From assembly GCF_019375475.1 (NCBI RefSeq), contig NZ_JAHXGQ010000003.1:248001-312000 (forward strand): DNA of 64,000 bases, read 5' to 3'. Position numbers and translations under genes: made by a program. The notes under the pieces were generated by a model. The model had not been told where the DNA came from. It ran no database searches and worked only from the letters and a program-made list of their open reading frames with translations. Source of the DNA: Saccharothrix obliqua (lineage in GTDB: Bacteria; Actinomycetota; Actinomycetes; Mycobacteriales; Pseudonocardiaceae). Positions 50,355 to 57,728 of the stretch are shown piece after piece. The stretch's first letter is position 1. The number at the start of each line of letters is the position of its first letter.

Positions 50355-50945
50355 GTGCAACGCTCGGCAGCCGAGACCCGGTCGCACTTGCTGAAAGTCG
50401 CCCACGAGCTGTTCTACTGGCGCGGCATCCGGGCCACCGGCGTCGACCTGGTCGCGGCCGAGGCCGGGGTCGCGCCGACGACCCTGTACCGGCTGTTCGC
50501 GTCCAAGGACGAGCTGGTCGGGGCGTACGTGGAGCAGGCGGACCACGCGTTCCGCGAGTGGTTCGAGTCCGTGGTCGAGCGCGCGGGCCCGGACCCGCGG
50601 GAGCAGGTCCTCGCGGTGGTCGACGGGCTGCTGGTCCGCATCGGCACCGACCAGAAGCGCGGCTGCGCGCAGATGATGACGTTGGCCGAGTTCGCCGACG
50701 CCGAACTACCCGCGCACCGCAACGCGGTCGCCGCCAAGACGTGGATACGCCACCGGTTGCGGGAACTCGTCGGGCGCCTGCCCGGCGTGACCAGGCCGGA
50801 CGTGATCGCCGACCAGTTGACCCTGGTCGTCGAGGGGCTCTACGCGTCGAGCCAGTCGCTCGGCGCGGACGGGCCGGCCAAGCAGGCACGGCGGCTCGCC
50901 GAGGCGATCCTCCCGACCCACGCGCCGCGGTCGGGCGGGTCCTGA
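50355..50945 (+). CDS. TetR-family transcriptional regulator
   Basis: A 196-residue TetR regulator starting at GTG with AGGAGG about 8 bases ahead. The N-terminal helix-turn-helix reads GIRATGVDLVAAEAGVAPTTLYRLFASKDE, shown in parts as GIRATGVDLVAAEAGVAP and TTLYRLFASKDE. The C-terminal ligand domain contains RGCAQMMTLAEFADAELPAHRN. It shares long identical stretches with the TetR protein at 62640 (ELFYW/DLFYW, PTTLYRLFASKD, PAHRNA), so the two are paralogues. It probably represses the divergent MFS-LLM unit; the inducer is unknown. Confidence 0.92.
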   Translation: MQRSAAETRSHLLKVAHELFYWRGIRATGVDLVAAEAGVAPTTLYRLFASKDELVGAYVEQADHAFREWFESVVERAGPDPREQVLAVVDGLLVRIGTDQKRGCAQMMTLAEFADAELPAHRNAVAAKTWIRHRLRELVGRLPGVTRPDVIADQLTLVVEGLYASSQSLGADGPAKQARRLAEAILPTHAPRSGGS

Positions 50946-50970
50946 GGCGAGGTGGCCGTGCCACCACGGC

Positions 50971-51006
50971 GGAGGGCGCCGACGCGATCGCGTCGGCGCC
51001 CTCCGG
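50971..51006. terminator. Bidirectional terminator between TetR and cupin genes
   Basis: A perfect 17-base stem (CGGAGGGCGCCGACGCG at 50971-50987, complement at 50990-51006) with a 2-base loop lies between the convergent TetR and cupin genes and can end both transcripts. Confidence 0.8.
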
Positions 51007-51046
51007 AATCGTCCCCGCGCCCGGCGGTGGCGCGTCGGGACCGTGA

Positions 51047-51535
51047 TCAGCCCGCGCTGCCGGGGGGAGGTGGCGACAGCACGATGCCGTAGCGCGAGGA
51101 CAGGTCGACGATCTGCTGCTTCTGCACGTCGGTCAGCGGCGGGGGCGCCTCGCCGGGGACGGCCTCGGTGCCGATCGAGTTGAAGAAGCCCTCCATGCCC
51201 GCGCCCGGCGAGAACAGGAACAGCATTCGGGACACGTGCAGGCCCACGTTGCGGAACCGGTGCCGCACGCCGCGCGGCACCCAGACGAAGTCGCCCTCGC
51301 CGGCCCGGAAGGTGTCCTCGCCGTTCAGGAACTCCAGGTCGCCGGAGAGGATGAAGAACGCCTCGTCGGTGTAGGGGTGGACGTGCGGGGGCGGTCCGCC
51401 GCCGGGCGGGACCGTCGCCTCCGCGAACGTCAGCGAGCCGTTCGTGTTCGCGGTGGTGGCCTTGAAGGTGTAGATCGCGTCGCCGAACCAGATGGTGGGC
51501 CCGGTTCCGGCGGGGTGATGAATTACTTCCGCCAC
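51047..51535 (-). CDS. Cupin-domain protein
   Basis: A 162-residue single-domain cupin. Motif 1 is PPPHVHPYTDEAFFILSGDL (His-x-His, then Glu) and motif 2 GDFVWVPRGVRHRFRNVG (His), so a metal site is likely. The C-terminal 50 residues extend past the barrel and end in a Pro-rich tail. Cupins of this length act as dioxygenases, isomerases or sugar/ligand binders; no function can be assigned. GTG at 51535 follows AAAGGAG by 6 bases. Upstream of it lies the long repeat array, so it is probably expressed from its own promoter close to the start. Confidence 0.88.
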   Translation of the reverse strand: MAEVIHHPAGTGPTIWFGDAIYTFKATTANTNGSLTFAEATVPPGGGPPPHVHPYTDEAFFILSGDLEFLNGEDTFRAGEGDFVWVPRGVRHRFRNVGLHVSRMLFLFSPGAGMEGFFNSIGTEAVPGEAPPPLTDVQKQQIVDLSSRYGIVLSPPPPGSAG

Positions 51536-52615
51536 GGGAAGCTCCTTTCTTGGCGGCTTTCAGCCTATTGATCGGGTGGTGCTCGGGAAAGGCTGGTGGA
51601 ATGCCCGGCGGGCAGTCCGTCAAGTCGCTTTCCCGGTGAATGCGCGGGTGGGTCGGGGCGGTCGCGACGGGTTTGCCGCCCGGCCGGCCGCGGAGCTGGG
51701 TTGGCGTGTGCCGGGTTGGCCGCGGAGTCGGGTTGGCGCGTGCCGCGGGAGTGGCCCGCGCCGGTGGGCGGTTCCGGGTCGGCCTTTCGGTCGGCCGCGG
51801 GGTGGTCGAGTGACGATGTCCGGTGGCGGAAAGCGCTTTCCCGGCGCGACTTGGCCGGTCGCGGAGGCGTCCGGCGCGTGCGGGGAAACGGCCCGCGCCG
51901 ATGGGTGCGCCCGGGACCGGCTTTGCGTTGCGGCGGAAAGCGCTTTCCGCGGCTGCCTGACCGGTTGCGAGGGCGTCCGGCGCGTGCAGGGGAGTGGACC
52001 GCGCCGATGGGTGGTCCCAAGATCGGCCTTTTGGTCGCGGAAGGCGCTTTCCAAGCCTGCCCGACCGGTCGCGGGGACGATCGGCGCGTGCGGGGGAGCG
52101 GCTTGCGCCGGTGGGTGGTTCCGAGGTTGGCGCGCGGAAAGCGCTTTCCGAACCGCCTGGTCGATCGCGGGGGCGTCCGGCGTGGGCGGGGAGCGGCTTG
52201 CGCCGGTGGGCGGGTCTCGAGTCCGCCTCCCAGTTGGCCGCAGGGCGTTCGGGTGGCTGTCCGGCCCGCGTGGTAAGAGCTTTCCCAACGGCGTCGTTTG
52301 GCGGGGCGCGCGAGCACGGCCTGCTTGATCGGTGCCGCTTCGTCGGTGTGCCTTGACCAGCCGGGTGATAAGCACGGGCGGTAAGCGCTTTCCTGGCGGT
52401 GCCGCTTGGCGGGATTTTCGGTAAGCGCTTTCCTTCGTGCCGCCTGGCCGGTCGCGGGGTGGTCGGCGTCGCACGCGTGGTGGCCGGTCGGCCGCCTGGT
52501 GGCGGGGTCGCCTGGTGGCGTGGCCGCGTGGTGGCCACGACCACCGCGCGAGGCCCAGCCGGTGGCCCCCGCGGCGTGCGGTGGCTCTCCGCCGATGGGC
52601 TGGGCCGGCGGAGAG
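51536..52615. other. Long non-coding region between cupin and FAD-oxidase genes
   Basis: About 1.1 kb with no supported gene. It holds the cupin promoter area at the left, then the repeat array, then G/C-rich sequence (GGTGGC-type runs near 52,460-52,560). Long minus- and plus-strand open frames exist but consist of Arg/Pro/Gly-rich repeats that follow the DNA repeat period, which speaks against coding. An extra hairpin (GGCTCTCCGCCG at 52583-52594 with its complement at 52606-52617) ends the region. Confidence 0.6.
51600..52440. repeat. Degenerate tandem array with GGAAAGCGCTTTCC palindromes
   Basis: Seven copies of a 14-base palindrome lie at 51828, 51935, 52039, 52136, 52272, 52380 and 52420. 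The 1st, 2nd and 4th are exactly GGAAAGCGCTTTCC; the 3rd has one change, and the last three begin GGTAAG. Spacing is mostly 97 to 108 bases, and a half copy (CGCTTTCC) ends 208 bases before the first. The sequence between copies is also repeated, for example GTCCGGCGCGTG near 51869 and 51975 with variants near 52079 and 52175, so the array is built from units of about 104 bases. Open frames across it give low-complexity repeats and no known protein. The palindrome has the CG-centred shape of LacI/CcpA-type operators, but no LacI gene is in the window. Confidence 0.8.
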
Positions 52616-52664
52616 CCCCTGCCGCGCCGCCGGTCCGGCCCACCAGCCGGCGGCGCGGCAGGGG
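52616..52664 (-). terminator. Terminator of the FAD-oxidase operon
   Basis: A perfect 18-base stem (CCCCTGCCGCGCCGCCGG at 52616-52633 and its complement at 52647-52664) with a 13-base loop starts 16 bases beyond the FAD-oxidase stop. A 12-base hairpin follows directly. Confidence 0.8.
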
Positions 52665-52680
52665 CGCGCCGCGCGGGCGG

Positions 52681-54051
52681 TCAGCGGATCAGGGCGGGCA
52701 CGCCGCGGAACACGTTGTCCGGGTCGTACTGGGCCTTCAGGGCGAGCAGGCGGGAGTGGTTGCGGCCGTAGGCGATGCGCACCCGCTCCTCCTCGTCCGG
52801 CCCGAGCAGGTTCACGTAGCCGCCGGGCAGCGAGTGCGCCGCCAGCGCCTGGTCCAGGTCCCGCGTCCACTCCTCGTGGACGGCTGCGGGATCGCCGGCC
52901 TCCCACGTGCCGACGACCTCGATCAGGTTGTGCTCCCGCCGCAGCTCGAACGGCGTCGCGGCGGGCGGCACGCGGGTCGACGCGCCGTGGAAGTGGTGCA
53001 CGAACAACCCGGAGTACGGCGACGTGAACCGCGCTGCGGCGTCCACCAGGACGTCGGCCACCTCGTCGCTGATCTCCGACACCTGGCGGTTGGCGGCCAG
53101 CACGTGCCTGCCGTCGACCACCACCGGGTCGAGCAGGCCCAGCACCTCGAACGGCGTCATCGTGCCGAGCGTCGTGGCCACCGGCGTGCCCAGCGCGTTC
53201 AACCGGTCCGCGTGCCGCTGCGCGCGCCCGGCGTCACCGCTCCACATCGGCATCAGGAACAGCAGCGGCACGCCGTCCGGACCCGTGAAGAAACCCGTCA
53301 TGACCGACAGGTCGTCCGGCGCCGCGGCGGTCAGCTCGCGGTAGCCCTTCAACACCTTGCGCGCCTGGTCCAACCCGAACAGGACCAGGCCGGACATGGC
53401 CCGGCGCAACGGGTGCGCGCGGTAGGTGGCGCGGGTGACCACGCCGAAGTTGCCGCCGCCGCCGCGCAGGCCCCAGAACAGGTCCGGGTTCTCCGCGGCG
53501 CTCGCGGTCACGTGTGCACCGTCGGCCAGCACCACGCGGGCGCTCACCAGGTTGTCCGCCGCCAGGCCGTGCCTGCCGTTGAGCAACCCGTACCCGCCGC
53601 CGAGGGTGAGGGCGGTGATGCCGACCGCCTTGATGGTGCCGGTCACGGCGGCCATGCCGTAGCGGTCGGCCGCCGCGCCCACCACGCCCGCCGTCGCGCC
53701 GCCCTGGGCGTCCACAGTGGACGCGTACGGGTCGACCCCCACGGAGCGCAGGAAACGCAGGTCGAGGACGACGCCGCCGTCACGCACCGCGCGGCCCGCC
53801 CAGTCGTGCCCGCCGCCGCGCACCGACAGCGGCAGGCCGTGCTCGCGCGCGATCCGCACGGCCAGGGCCACGTCGCCCTCGGTGGCGCAACGCGCGATCA
53901 TCGCCGGGTGCCGGTCGGCGGCGCCGTTCCACACCCGGCGCGCGGTGTCGTAGTGGGGGTCCGTGGCGACCAGCACGTCGCCGATCAACGCCGACCGCAG
54001 CTCGCTCAACGCGGCGGCGGACTGCGCGGACACCGATGTCGTGGATGTCAT
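52681..54051 (-). CDS. FAD-binding oxidoreductase, berberine-bridge-enzyme type
   Basis: A 456-residue flavoprotein of the PCMH/BBE family. RGGGHDWAG carries the His normally linked to FAD at 8-alpha. The second attachment region reads VTGTIKAVGITALTLGGGYG, where the Cys of bicovalent members is replaced, so only single covalent linkage is expected. NPDLFWGLRGGGGNFGVVT is the FAD-domain signature, and the C-terminal YDPDNVFR is the BBE motif. Such enzymes oxidise alcohols, sugars or phenolic substrates with O2. ATG at 54051 (MTSTTSVSAQS) is the natural start; no signal peptide is seen. It is the last gene of the six-gene minus operon. Confidence 0.92.
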   Translation of the reverse strand: MTSTTSVSAQSAAALSELRSALIGDVLVATDPHYDTARRVWNGAADRHPAMIARCATEGDVALAVRIAREHGLPLSVRGGGHDWAGRAVRDGGVVLDLRFLRSVGVDPYASTVDAQGGATAGVVGAAADRYGMAAVTGTIKAVGITALTLGGGYGLLNGRHGLAADNLVSARVVLADGAHVTASAAENPDLFWGLRGGGGNFGVVTRATYRAHPLRRAMSGLVLFGLDQARKVLKGYRELTAAAPDDLSVMTGFFTGPDGVPLLFLMPMWSGDAGRAQRHADRLNALGTPVATTLGTMTPFEVLGLLDPVVVDGRHVLAANRQVSEISDEVADVLVDAAARFTSPYSGLFVHHFHGASTRVPPAATPFELRREHNLIEVVGTWEAGDPAAVHEEWTRDLDQALAAHSLPGGYVNLLGPDEEERVRIAYGRNHSRLLALKAQYDPDNVFRGVPALIR

Positions 54052-54083
54052 CTGTGGCTTCCTCCAACGATGGGTGTTTCTGC

Positions 54084-54422
54084 TCAGGGGCGGGGCAGCA
54101 GCCAGATCGTGTCGTCGCGCACCTCGACCGGGTGCGTCGTCAGACCGGCCGACGCGGGCGGCGCGAGCGCGCGCCCGGTGCGCAGGCAGAACGTGCCGCC
54201 GTCCAGCGGGCAGGAGATCCGGCCGTCCCGCACCAGCCCGGCGGACAGCGGCGCGTGCGCGTGCGGGCACCGGTCGTCGACCGCGTACAGCCGACCACCG
54301 TCGTTGAACACGGCGATGGCGCCGCCGGTGCCGGTCTCCTCCCTCGGCACCCGCAGCGCCACGCCCGCGGGCAACTCGTCCACGCCGCACACCAGCACCC
54401 GGCGGTGCGGCCGTTCCGCCAC
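54084..54422 (-). CDS. Rieske-like [2Fe-2S] protein with altered ligand motif
   Basis: A 112-residue Rieske-ferredoxin-like protein. The first cluster motif is normal (CPHAHAPLSAG: Cys and His). The second reads CPLDGGTFCLRTG, where Rieske proteins have CPxHGxxF: the expected His ligand is Asp (codon GAC at 54201-54203). The fold around it (AVDDRCPHAHAPL, GRALAPP, VEVRDDTIWLL) is otherwise standard. GTG at 54422 has GGGAGGG just ahead. It probably passes electrons to an oxygenase or the neighbouring flavoprotein, if it still binds a cluster. It lies 13 bases after the SnoaL-like gene and 32 before the FAD oxidase. Confidence 0.85.
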   Translation of the reverse strand: MAERPHRRVLVCGVDELPAGVALRVPREETGTGGAIAVFNDGGRLYAVDDRCPHAHAPLSAGLVRDGRISCPLDGGTFCLRTGRALAPPASAGLTTHPVEVRDDTIWLLPRP

Positions 54423-54435
54423 CGTGCCCTCCCCG

Positions 54436-54861
54436 TCAGCCCTGGTAGTCGATCCGGGCGAGGCCGAACTCCTCGGCCGCGATGATCGGGTCGAAGAACT
54501 CGTGGTACTCGTAGATGTGGCCGGACTCGGTGAACTTGAAGATCGACACGTAGGTGTTGCGGTACCGCTTGCCGCCCTTGAGCAGGCAGTTCCCCTCGAA
54601 CCGGGCGATGACCGTGTCGCCGTCCTCCCACGCCTCGGTGATCGGGAACTCCCAGCTCTCGAACATGCCGGGGGTGTCCTTCCACCGCGAGTAGACGGCG
54701 GTCTTGCCCACGATGTGGTGCGGGAACATCTTGGTGCCGAAGGGGTAGTAGTGGTCCGCCCCCTCGGCCCACAGCTCGATCCACGCGTCGATGTCCATCT
54801 CCTCCAGCAGGCGGAGGAAGGTGTGCACCGTCTGCACGTTCCGGCTCAGGCCGTCAGCCAT
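54436..54861 (-). CDS. SnoaL/PhzB-like NTF2-fold protein
   Basis: A 141-residue NTF2-like protein. VQTVHTFLRLLEEMDIDAWI, LWAEGADHYYPFG, and the C-terminal YEYHEFFDPIIAAEEFGL match the PhzA/PhzB and SnoaL-like group. Members act as small-molecule isomerases, cyclases or hydrolases or as acid/base scaffolds. The catalytic residue and substrate are unknown. Another NTF2-like domain is fused to ankyrin repeats in the first gene of the same operon. The ATG lies 91 bases after the EthD gene. Confidence 0.88.
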   Translation of the reverse strand: MADGLSRNVQTVHTFLRLLEEMDIDAWIELWAEGADHYYPFGTKMFPHHIVGKTAVYSRWKDTPGMFESWEFPITEAWEDGDTVIARFEGNCLLKGGKRYRNTYVSIFKFTESGHIYEYHEFFDPIIAAEEFGLARIDYQG

Positions 54862-54952
54862 TTGCTGTCTCCAGTGTCCGATCGCCCCGGTCTGGCGCCG
54901 GGGCTGCGGCGCCGCGCCGGCCCACCGCCGCGGCGCCGCGGGAAGTCGTGCG

Positions 54953-55645
54953 CTACCGCGCTTCCGGGCCGATGATCCAGTGCTCGCGCGTCACCAGCCG
55001 GTGCACGTAGCGGGTGTTGACGAACGCCTCGTAGTCCTCGGTCAGCTGCTTGTACTCCGGCGACGCCAACGCGTCGCGCAACGCCTCCACGTCGTCGAAC
55101 CACAGCTGGTACGCCGCGTCGAGGGTGGGCTCGCCGATGCCGTACCAGCCGTCGACGGTGTGGCCCTGGATGTAGCGGCGCAGGCCGGGCAGCTTCAGGC
55201 CCAGCTCGCCGTGCTGGTGCAGGCTGTAGGCGCGGAAGTCCTCCAGGGACACGCCTTCCTTGCGCTTCACCAGGACGATCAGCTTGACCCAGTTCTGCCC
55301 CTTGTACAACGCGGGGCCGGCCTTCAGCTCGTGCGCGGTGGTGTCCAGCACGAGCGTCTGCCAGAACGCGGCCCAGTTCGGCTCGTCCAGGCGCGCGCCC
55401 TGGAGGAACTCCTCGGTCTGGAGCGAGGCGATCTGCTCCTCGGGGCGCAGCCAGATCTCGGCCACGCCCTGCCACTTCGGGTCGCCGTTGCCCAGGTCGA
55501 AGTCGAACGTGGTGTCGATCAGGTACTTGCGGATCTGGGGGATCTTGCTCGCGTACTGGACCGCGTGCACGTTCACCCAGTAGTCCTGGAACTCCCGCAC
55601 CGTCATGCCCGGCTTGGGCGCGGCGAAGATGAGCTGGTGGATCAT
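54953..55645 (-). CDS. Double EthD-domain protein
   Basis: A 230-residue protein with two EthD/ABM-type ferredoxin-like domains in tandem: residues about 1-110 (MIHQLIFAAPKPGMTVREFQ, DYWVNVHAVQYASKI) and 115-215 (VKLIVLVKRKEGVSLEDFRA, AYQLWFDDVEALRDAL). Single EthD domains dimerise; here one chain would supply both halves. The family is found in alkyl-ether degradation and in polyketide decarboxylation or oxidation steps. The reaction is unknown. It lies 15 bases after the isomerase-like gene, so the two are co-translated or nearly so. Confidence 0.88.
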   Translation of the reverse strand: MIHQLIFAAPKPGMTVREFQDYWVNVHAVQYASKIPQIRKYLIDTTFDFDLGNGDPKWQGVAEIWLRPEEQIASLQTEEFLQGARLDEPNWAAFWQTLVLDTTAHELKAGPALYKGQNWVKLIVLVKRKEGVSLEDFRAYSLHQHGELGLKLPGLRRYIQGHTVDGWYGIGEPTLDAAYQLWFDDVEALRDALASPEYKQLTEDYEAFVNTRYVHRLVTREHWIIGPEAR

Positions 55646-55660
55646 GTCGTGTCCCCCCGG

Positions 55661-55969
55661 TCAGACCTTGTAGCGCTTGATGACGTCCTCGGCGAAGCCG
55701 ATGTAGTCGCGCAGCGGCCACACCTCTTCGAACTCCAGGTACTCGCGCATCGGCAGCCGGCCGAGCGCGGTGCGGTCCAGCTCCTCGGCGTTGGGCGCGT
55801 CGATGATGCCGATGACCCGCTTCTGCGCGGCCACCTTCCACAGGCCGACGGCGAACCCGGAGTCCAGCGTCTCCTGGGCGTGCTCCGCCTCCTCCTGCTC
55901 GATCTCCCACAGCTCGTCGAGCGTGATGCGGCCCTCGTGGTTCCACTTCATCTGGACGTAGAACAGCAC
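55661..55969 (-). CDS. Muconolactone delta-isomerase-like protein
   Basis: A 102-residue small alpha/beta-barrel protein of the MIase family: LFYVQMKWNHEGRITLDELW at the start, the middle helix EEAEHAQETLDSG, and WKVAAQKRVIGIIDAPNAEE, then RLPMREYLEFEEVWPL. The family catalyses double-bond shifts in lactones of the beta-ketoadipate pathway, but many members have no known substrate. No other catechol-pathway gene is seen, so a different small cyclic substrate is likely. GTG at 55969 follows AAGGAG by 9 bases. It sits 29 bases after the ankyrin-fusion gene. Confidence 0.83.
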   Translation of the reverse strand: MLFYVQMKWNHEGRITLDELWEIEQEEAEHAQETLDSGFAVGLWKVAAQKRVIGIIDAPNAEELDRTALGRLPMREYLEFEEVWPLRDYIGFAEDVIKRYKV

Positions 55970-55998
55970 GTGCGTCTTCTCCTTGCGTAGGAAGGGTT

Positions 55999-57444
55999 CT
56001 AGCGGGTCTTGGCGCGGATCAGCGCGGTCAGCGGGTGGTCCGCGCCGAACTCGTCCACCGCGAGGTCCAGCGGCGTCTTGCCGTCGTGGCCGACGACGTC
56101 GAGCCGCGCGCCCGCCTCCACGACGATCCGGGAGCACTCCTCGTACCCGTGCCAGAGCGCGTCGTGCAGCGGGGTGTACCCGTTGGTGGCGCCCTGGAAG
56201 TCCAGGTCGACCCCGGGCCAGTGGGCGATCAGCCGGGTCAGTTCGACGTGTCCGTTGTAGACGGCCTTGTGCAGCGGCACCGCGCCGAACGTCGGCTCGG
56301 TGGCGTTGACGTCCGCGCCGGCCTCCAGCAGCAGCCGCGCGATCTCGGTGTGCCCGTCGCGGGAGGCGACCAGCAGCGGGGTGTGCGCGTCGTTGAACCC
56401 GTTGACCACCGGGAACCGCTCGTCCACCGGCGCGCCGTCGCCGAGCAGCTTGCGCACGCCCTCCACGTCGCCCTGGGTGACCGCGGCCATCAGCAGCTGG
56501 TCGGCGGCGCGGCGCTCGTCGGACGCCTGGCGCTCCTGGATGTGCTGGTGCGCCAGCAGGATCTTGTCCTTGCCCATGGTGTTCACGTTCAGCTCGTACT
56601 CGAAGTGCTGCTGCAACGAGAACCCGTAGTGCGTGCTGAGGTTCAGGCTCGCGCCCCGGTCCAGGAGGTACTTCGCGATCTCCGGGTGCTTGAACCAGAC
56701 CGCGTCCATCACCGGCGTGTGGCCCGTGTTCGGCGTGACGGCGTCGATGAACGCGCCCGCCTCCACCAGCGCCTCCACCACGGCGAGGTCGCCGCCCTGG
56801 CACGCCTTGTGCAGCGCGGTCGCGCCGCCGCCGCTGTCCACCGCGTGCACGTCCGCGCCCGCGGCGATCAGCAGCCGGGTCAGCTCGACGTCCGCGCGAC
56901 CGGCCGCGATCAGCAGCGGCGTCAGGCCGCTCGCCGGGTCGCGGTGGTCGACGCGCGCGCCGAACCGCAGCAGCTCGGCGGCGGTCTCCCGGTCGCCCGC
57001 CCAGGACGCCGCGACCAGCCGCTCCTCGCGGTCGGCGTTGAACGCGGCCACCTCGCTGTTCGGGTCGAAGTAGACCTTCCACGCGATGATCCGGCCGTGG
57101 TCGTCCACGGTCAGCCGGTGGACGTCCTCGATCTCGAACTCCTGGCGGGTCCGGGTCTGCGCGGCCCGCGTGTAGATCACCGCGAACGCCGTGTCGCCCT
57201 CGGCGCGCACGTCCCGCAACGCGTAGTCCAGCACCTCGGTCGTCTCGCCGCGGACCGCGAACGCCCGGCGCACGGCGGGCAGGCCGACGTGGCGGCCCAG
57301 GTAGGGGATGACCTCGTTCCACCGGTCCACCGGCAGGTCGAAGTCGATGGTGTGGGACAGCGCCGACAGCGCCGAATCCAGGTCACCGCGTTCCAGGTCG
57401 GTGAAGAACTTCTCCACCACCCGGCGGGTACGCTCACTGCTCAT
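55999..57444 (-). CDS. NTF2-like domain fused to ankyrin repeats
   Basis: A 481-residue protein with two parts. Residues about 1-135 are an NTF2/SnoaL-like domain (VVEKFFTDLERGDLDSALSA, FDLPVDRWNEVIPYLG, GRIIAWKVYFDP). From about 145 to the end are some eight to nine ankyrin repeats (for example GLTPLLIAAGRADVELTRLL, TALHKACQGGDLAVVEALVE, VPLHKAVYNGHVELTRLIAH, YTPLHDALWHGYEECSRIV), broken by a helical insert near 300-340 (MGKDKILLAHQHIQERQ). There is no signal peptide. Ankyrin repeats bind proteins, so this may be a scaffold that holds partner enzymes while the NTF2 pocket acts on a small molecule. It is the first gene of the operon; its ATG at 57444 is divergent from the ThDP enzyme. Confidence 0.85.
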   Translation of the reverse strand: MSSERTRRVVEKFFTDLERGDLDSALSALSHTIDFDLPVDRWNEVIPYLGRHVGLPAVRRAFAVRGETTEVLDYALRDVRAEGDTAFAVIYTRAAQTRTRQEFEIEDVHRLTVDDHGRIIAWKVYFDPNSEVAAFNADREERLVAASWAGDRETAAELLRFGARVDHRDPASGLTPLLIAAGRADVELTRLLIAAGADVHAVDSGGGATALHKACQGGDLAVVEALVEAGAFIDAVTPNTGHTPVMDAVWFKHPEIAKYLLDRGASLNLSTHYGFSLQQHFEYELNVNTMGKDKILLAHQHIQERQASDERRAADQLLMAAVTQGDVEGVRKLLGDGAPVDERFPVVNGFNDAHTPLLVASRDGHTEIARLLLEAGADVNATEPTFGAVPLHKAVYNGHVELTRLIAHWPGVDLDFQGATNGYTPLHDALWHGYEECSRIVVEAGARLDVVGHDGKTPLDLAVDEFGADHPLTALIRAKTR

Positions 57445-57673
57445 CGCAGAGGTCCTCACTGCTCGTGCTCTTCGCTGCGGAATTGACGATGTGTCGGATC
57501 GGCGCGCGACCCGACAACGGGCCGGGCGCGCATTCAGTAGTTCACGGTGGTCGGATCCGCGACAAGGCGGCCGACAATGCGTGACGGGACTGCGTGAGGT
57601 CACCGCAGCAGCTCACGAAGTGCCATCCGGCCAGTTCGCCGACCTTGTCGGAACACCTCTCCCGGCCGCACAG

Positions 57674-57714
57674 TTGCGATCGAGCCCGGCAAAAAATGTA
57701 GTCGAACCCCTACA
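57674..57714 (+). promoter_or_regulatory. Possible promoter and operator of the ThDP gene at 57729
   Basis: TTGCGA (57674-57679) and TGTAGT (57697-57702) are spaced by 17 bases, a fair -35/-10 pair. The -10 is part of an inverted repeat TGTAG-N8-CTACA (57697-57714) that also touches the ribosome site AGGAGAG, a good position for a repressor. The evidence is positional only. Confidence 0.35.
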
Positions 57715-57728
57715 GGAGAGAGTCCACC

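Noticed and set aside
51828..52433. CRISPR array
   Set aside because: The repeats are 14-base palindromes, the roughly 90-base intervals are themselves related to each other, and no cas genes are present.
50706..52643. Repetitive minus-strand frame across the palindrome array
   Set aside because: The peptide repeats simply follow the DNA period, are Arg/Pro-rich, and run antisense into the TetR gene; there is no ribosome site or known domain.
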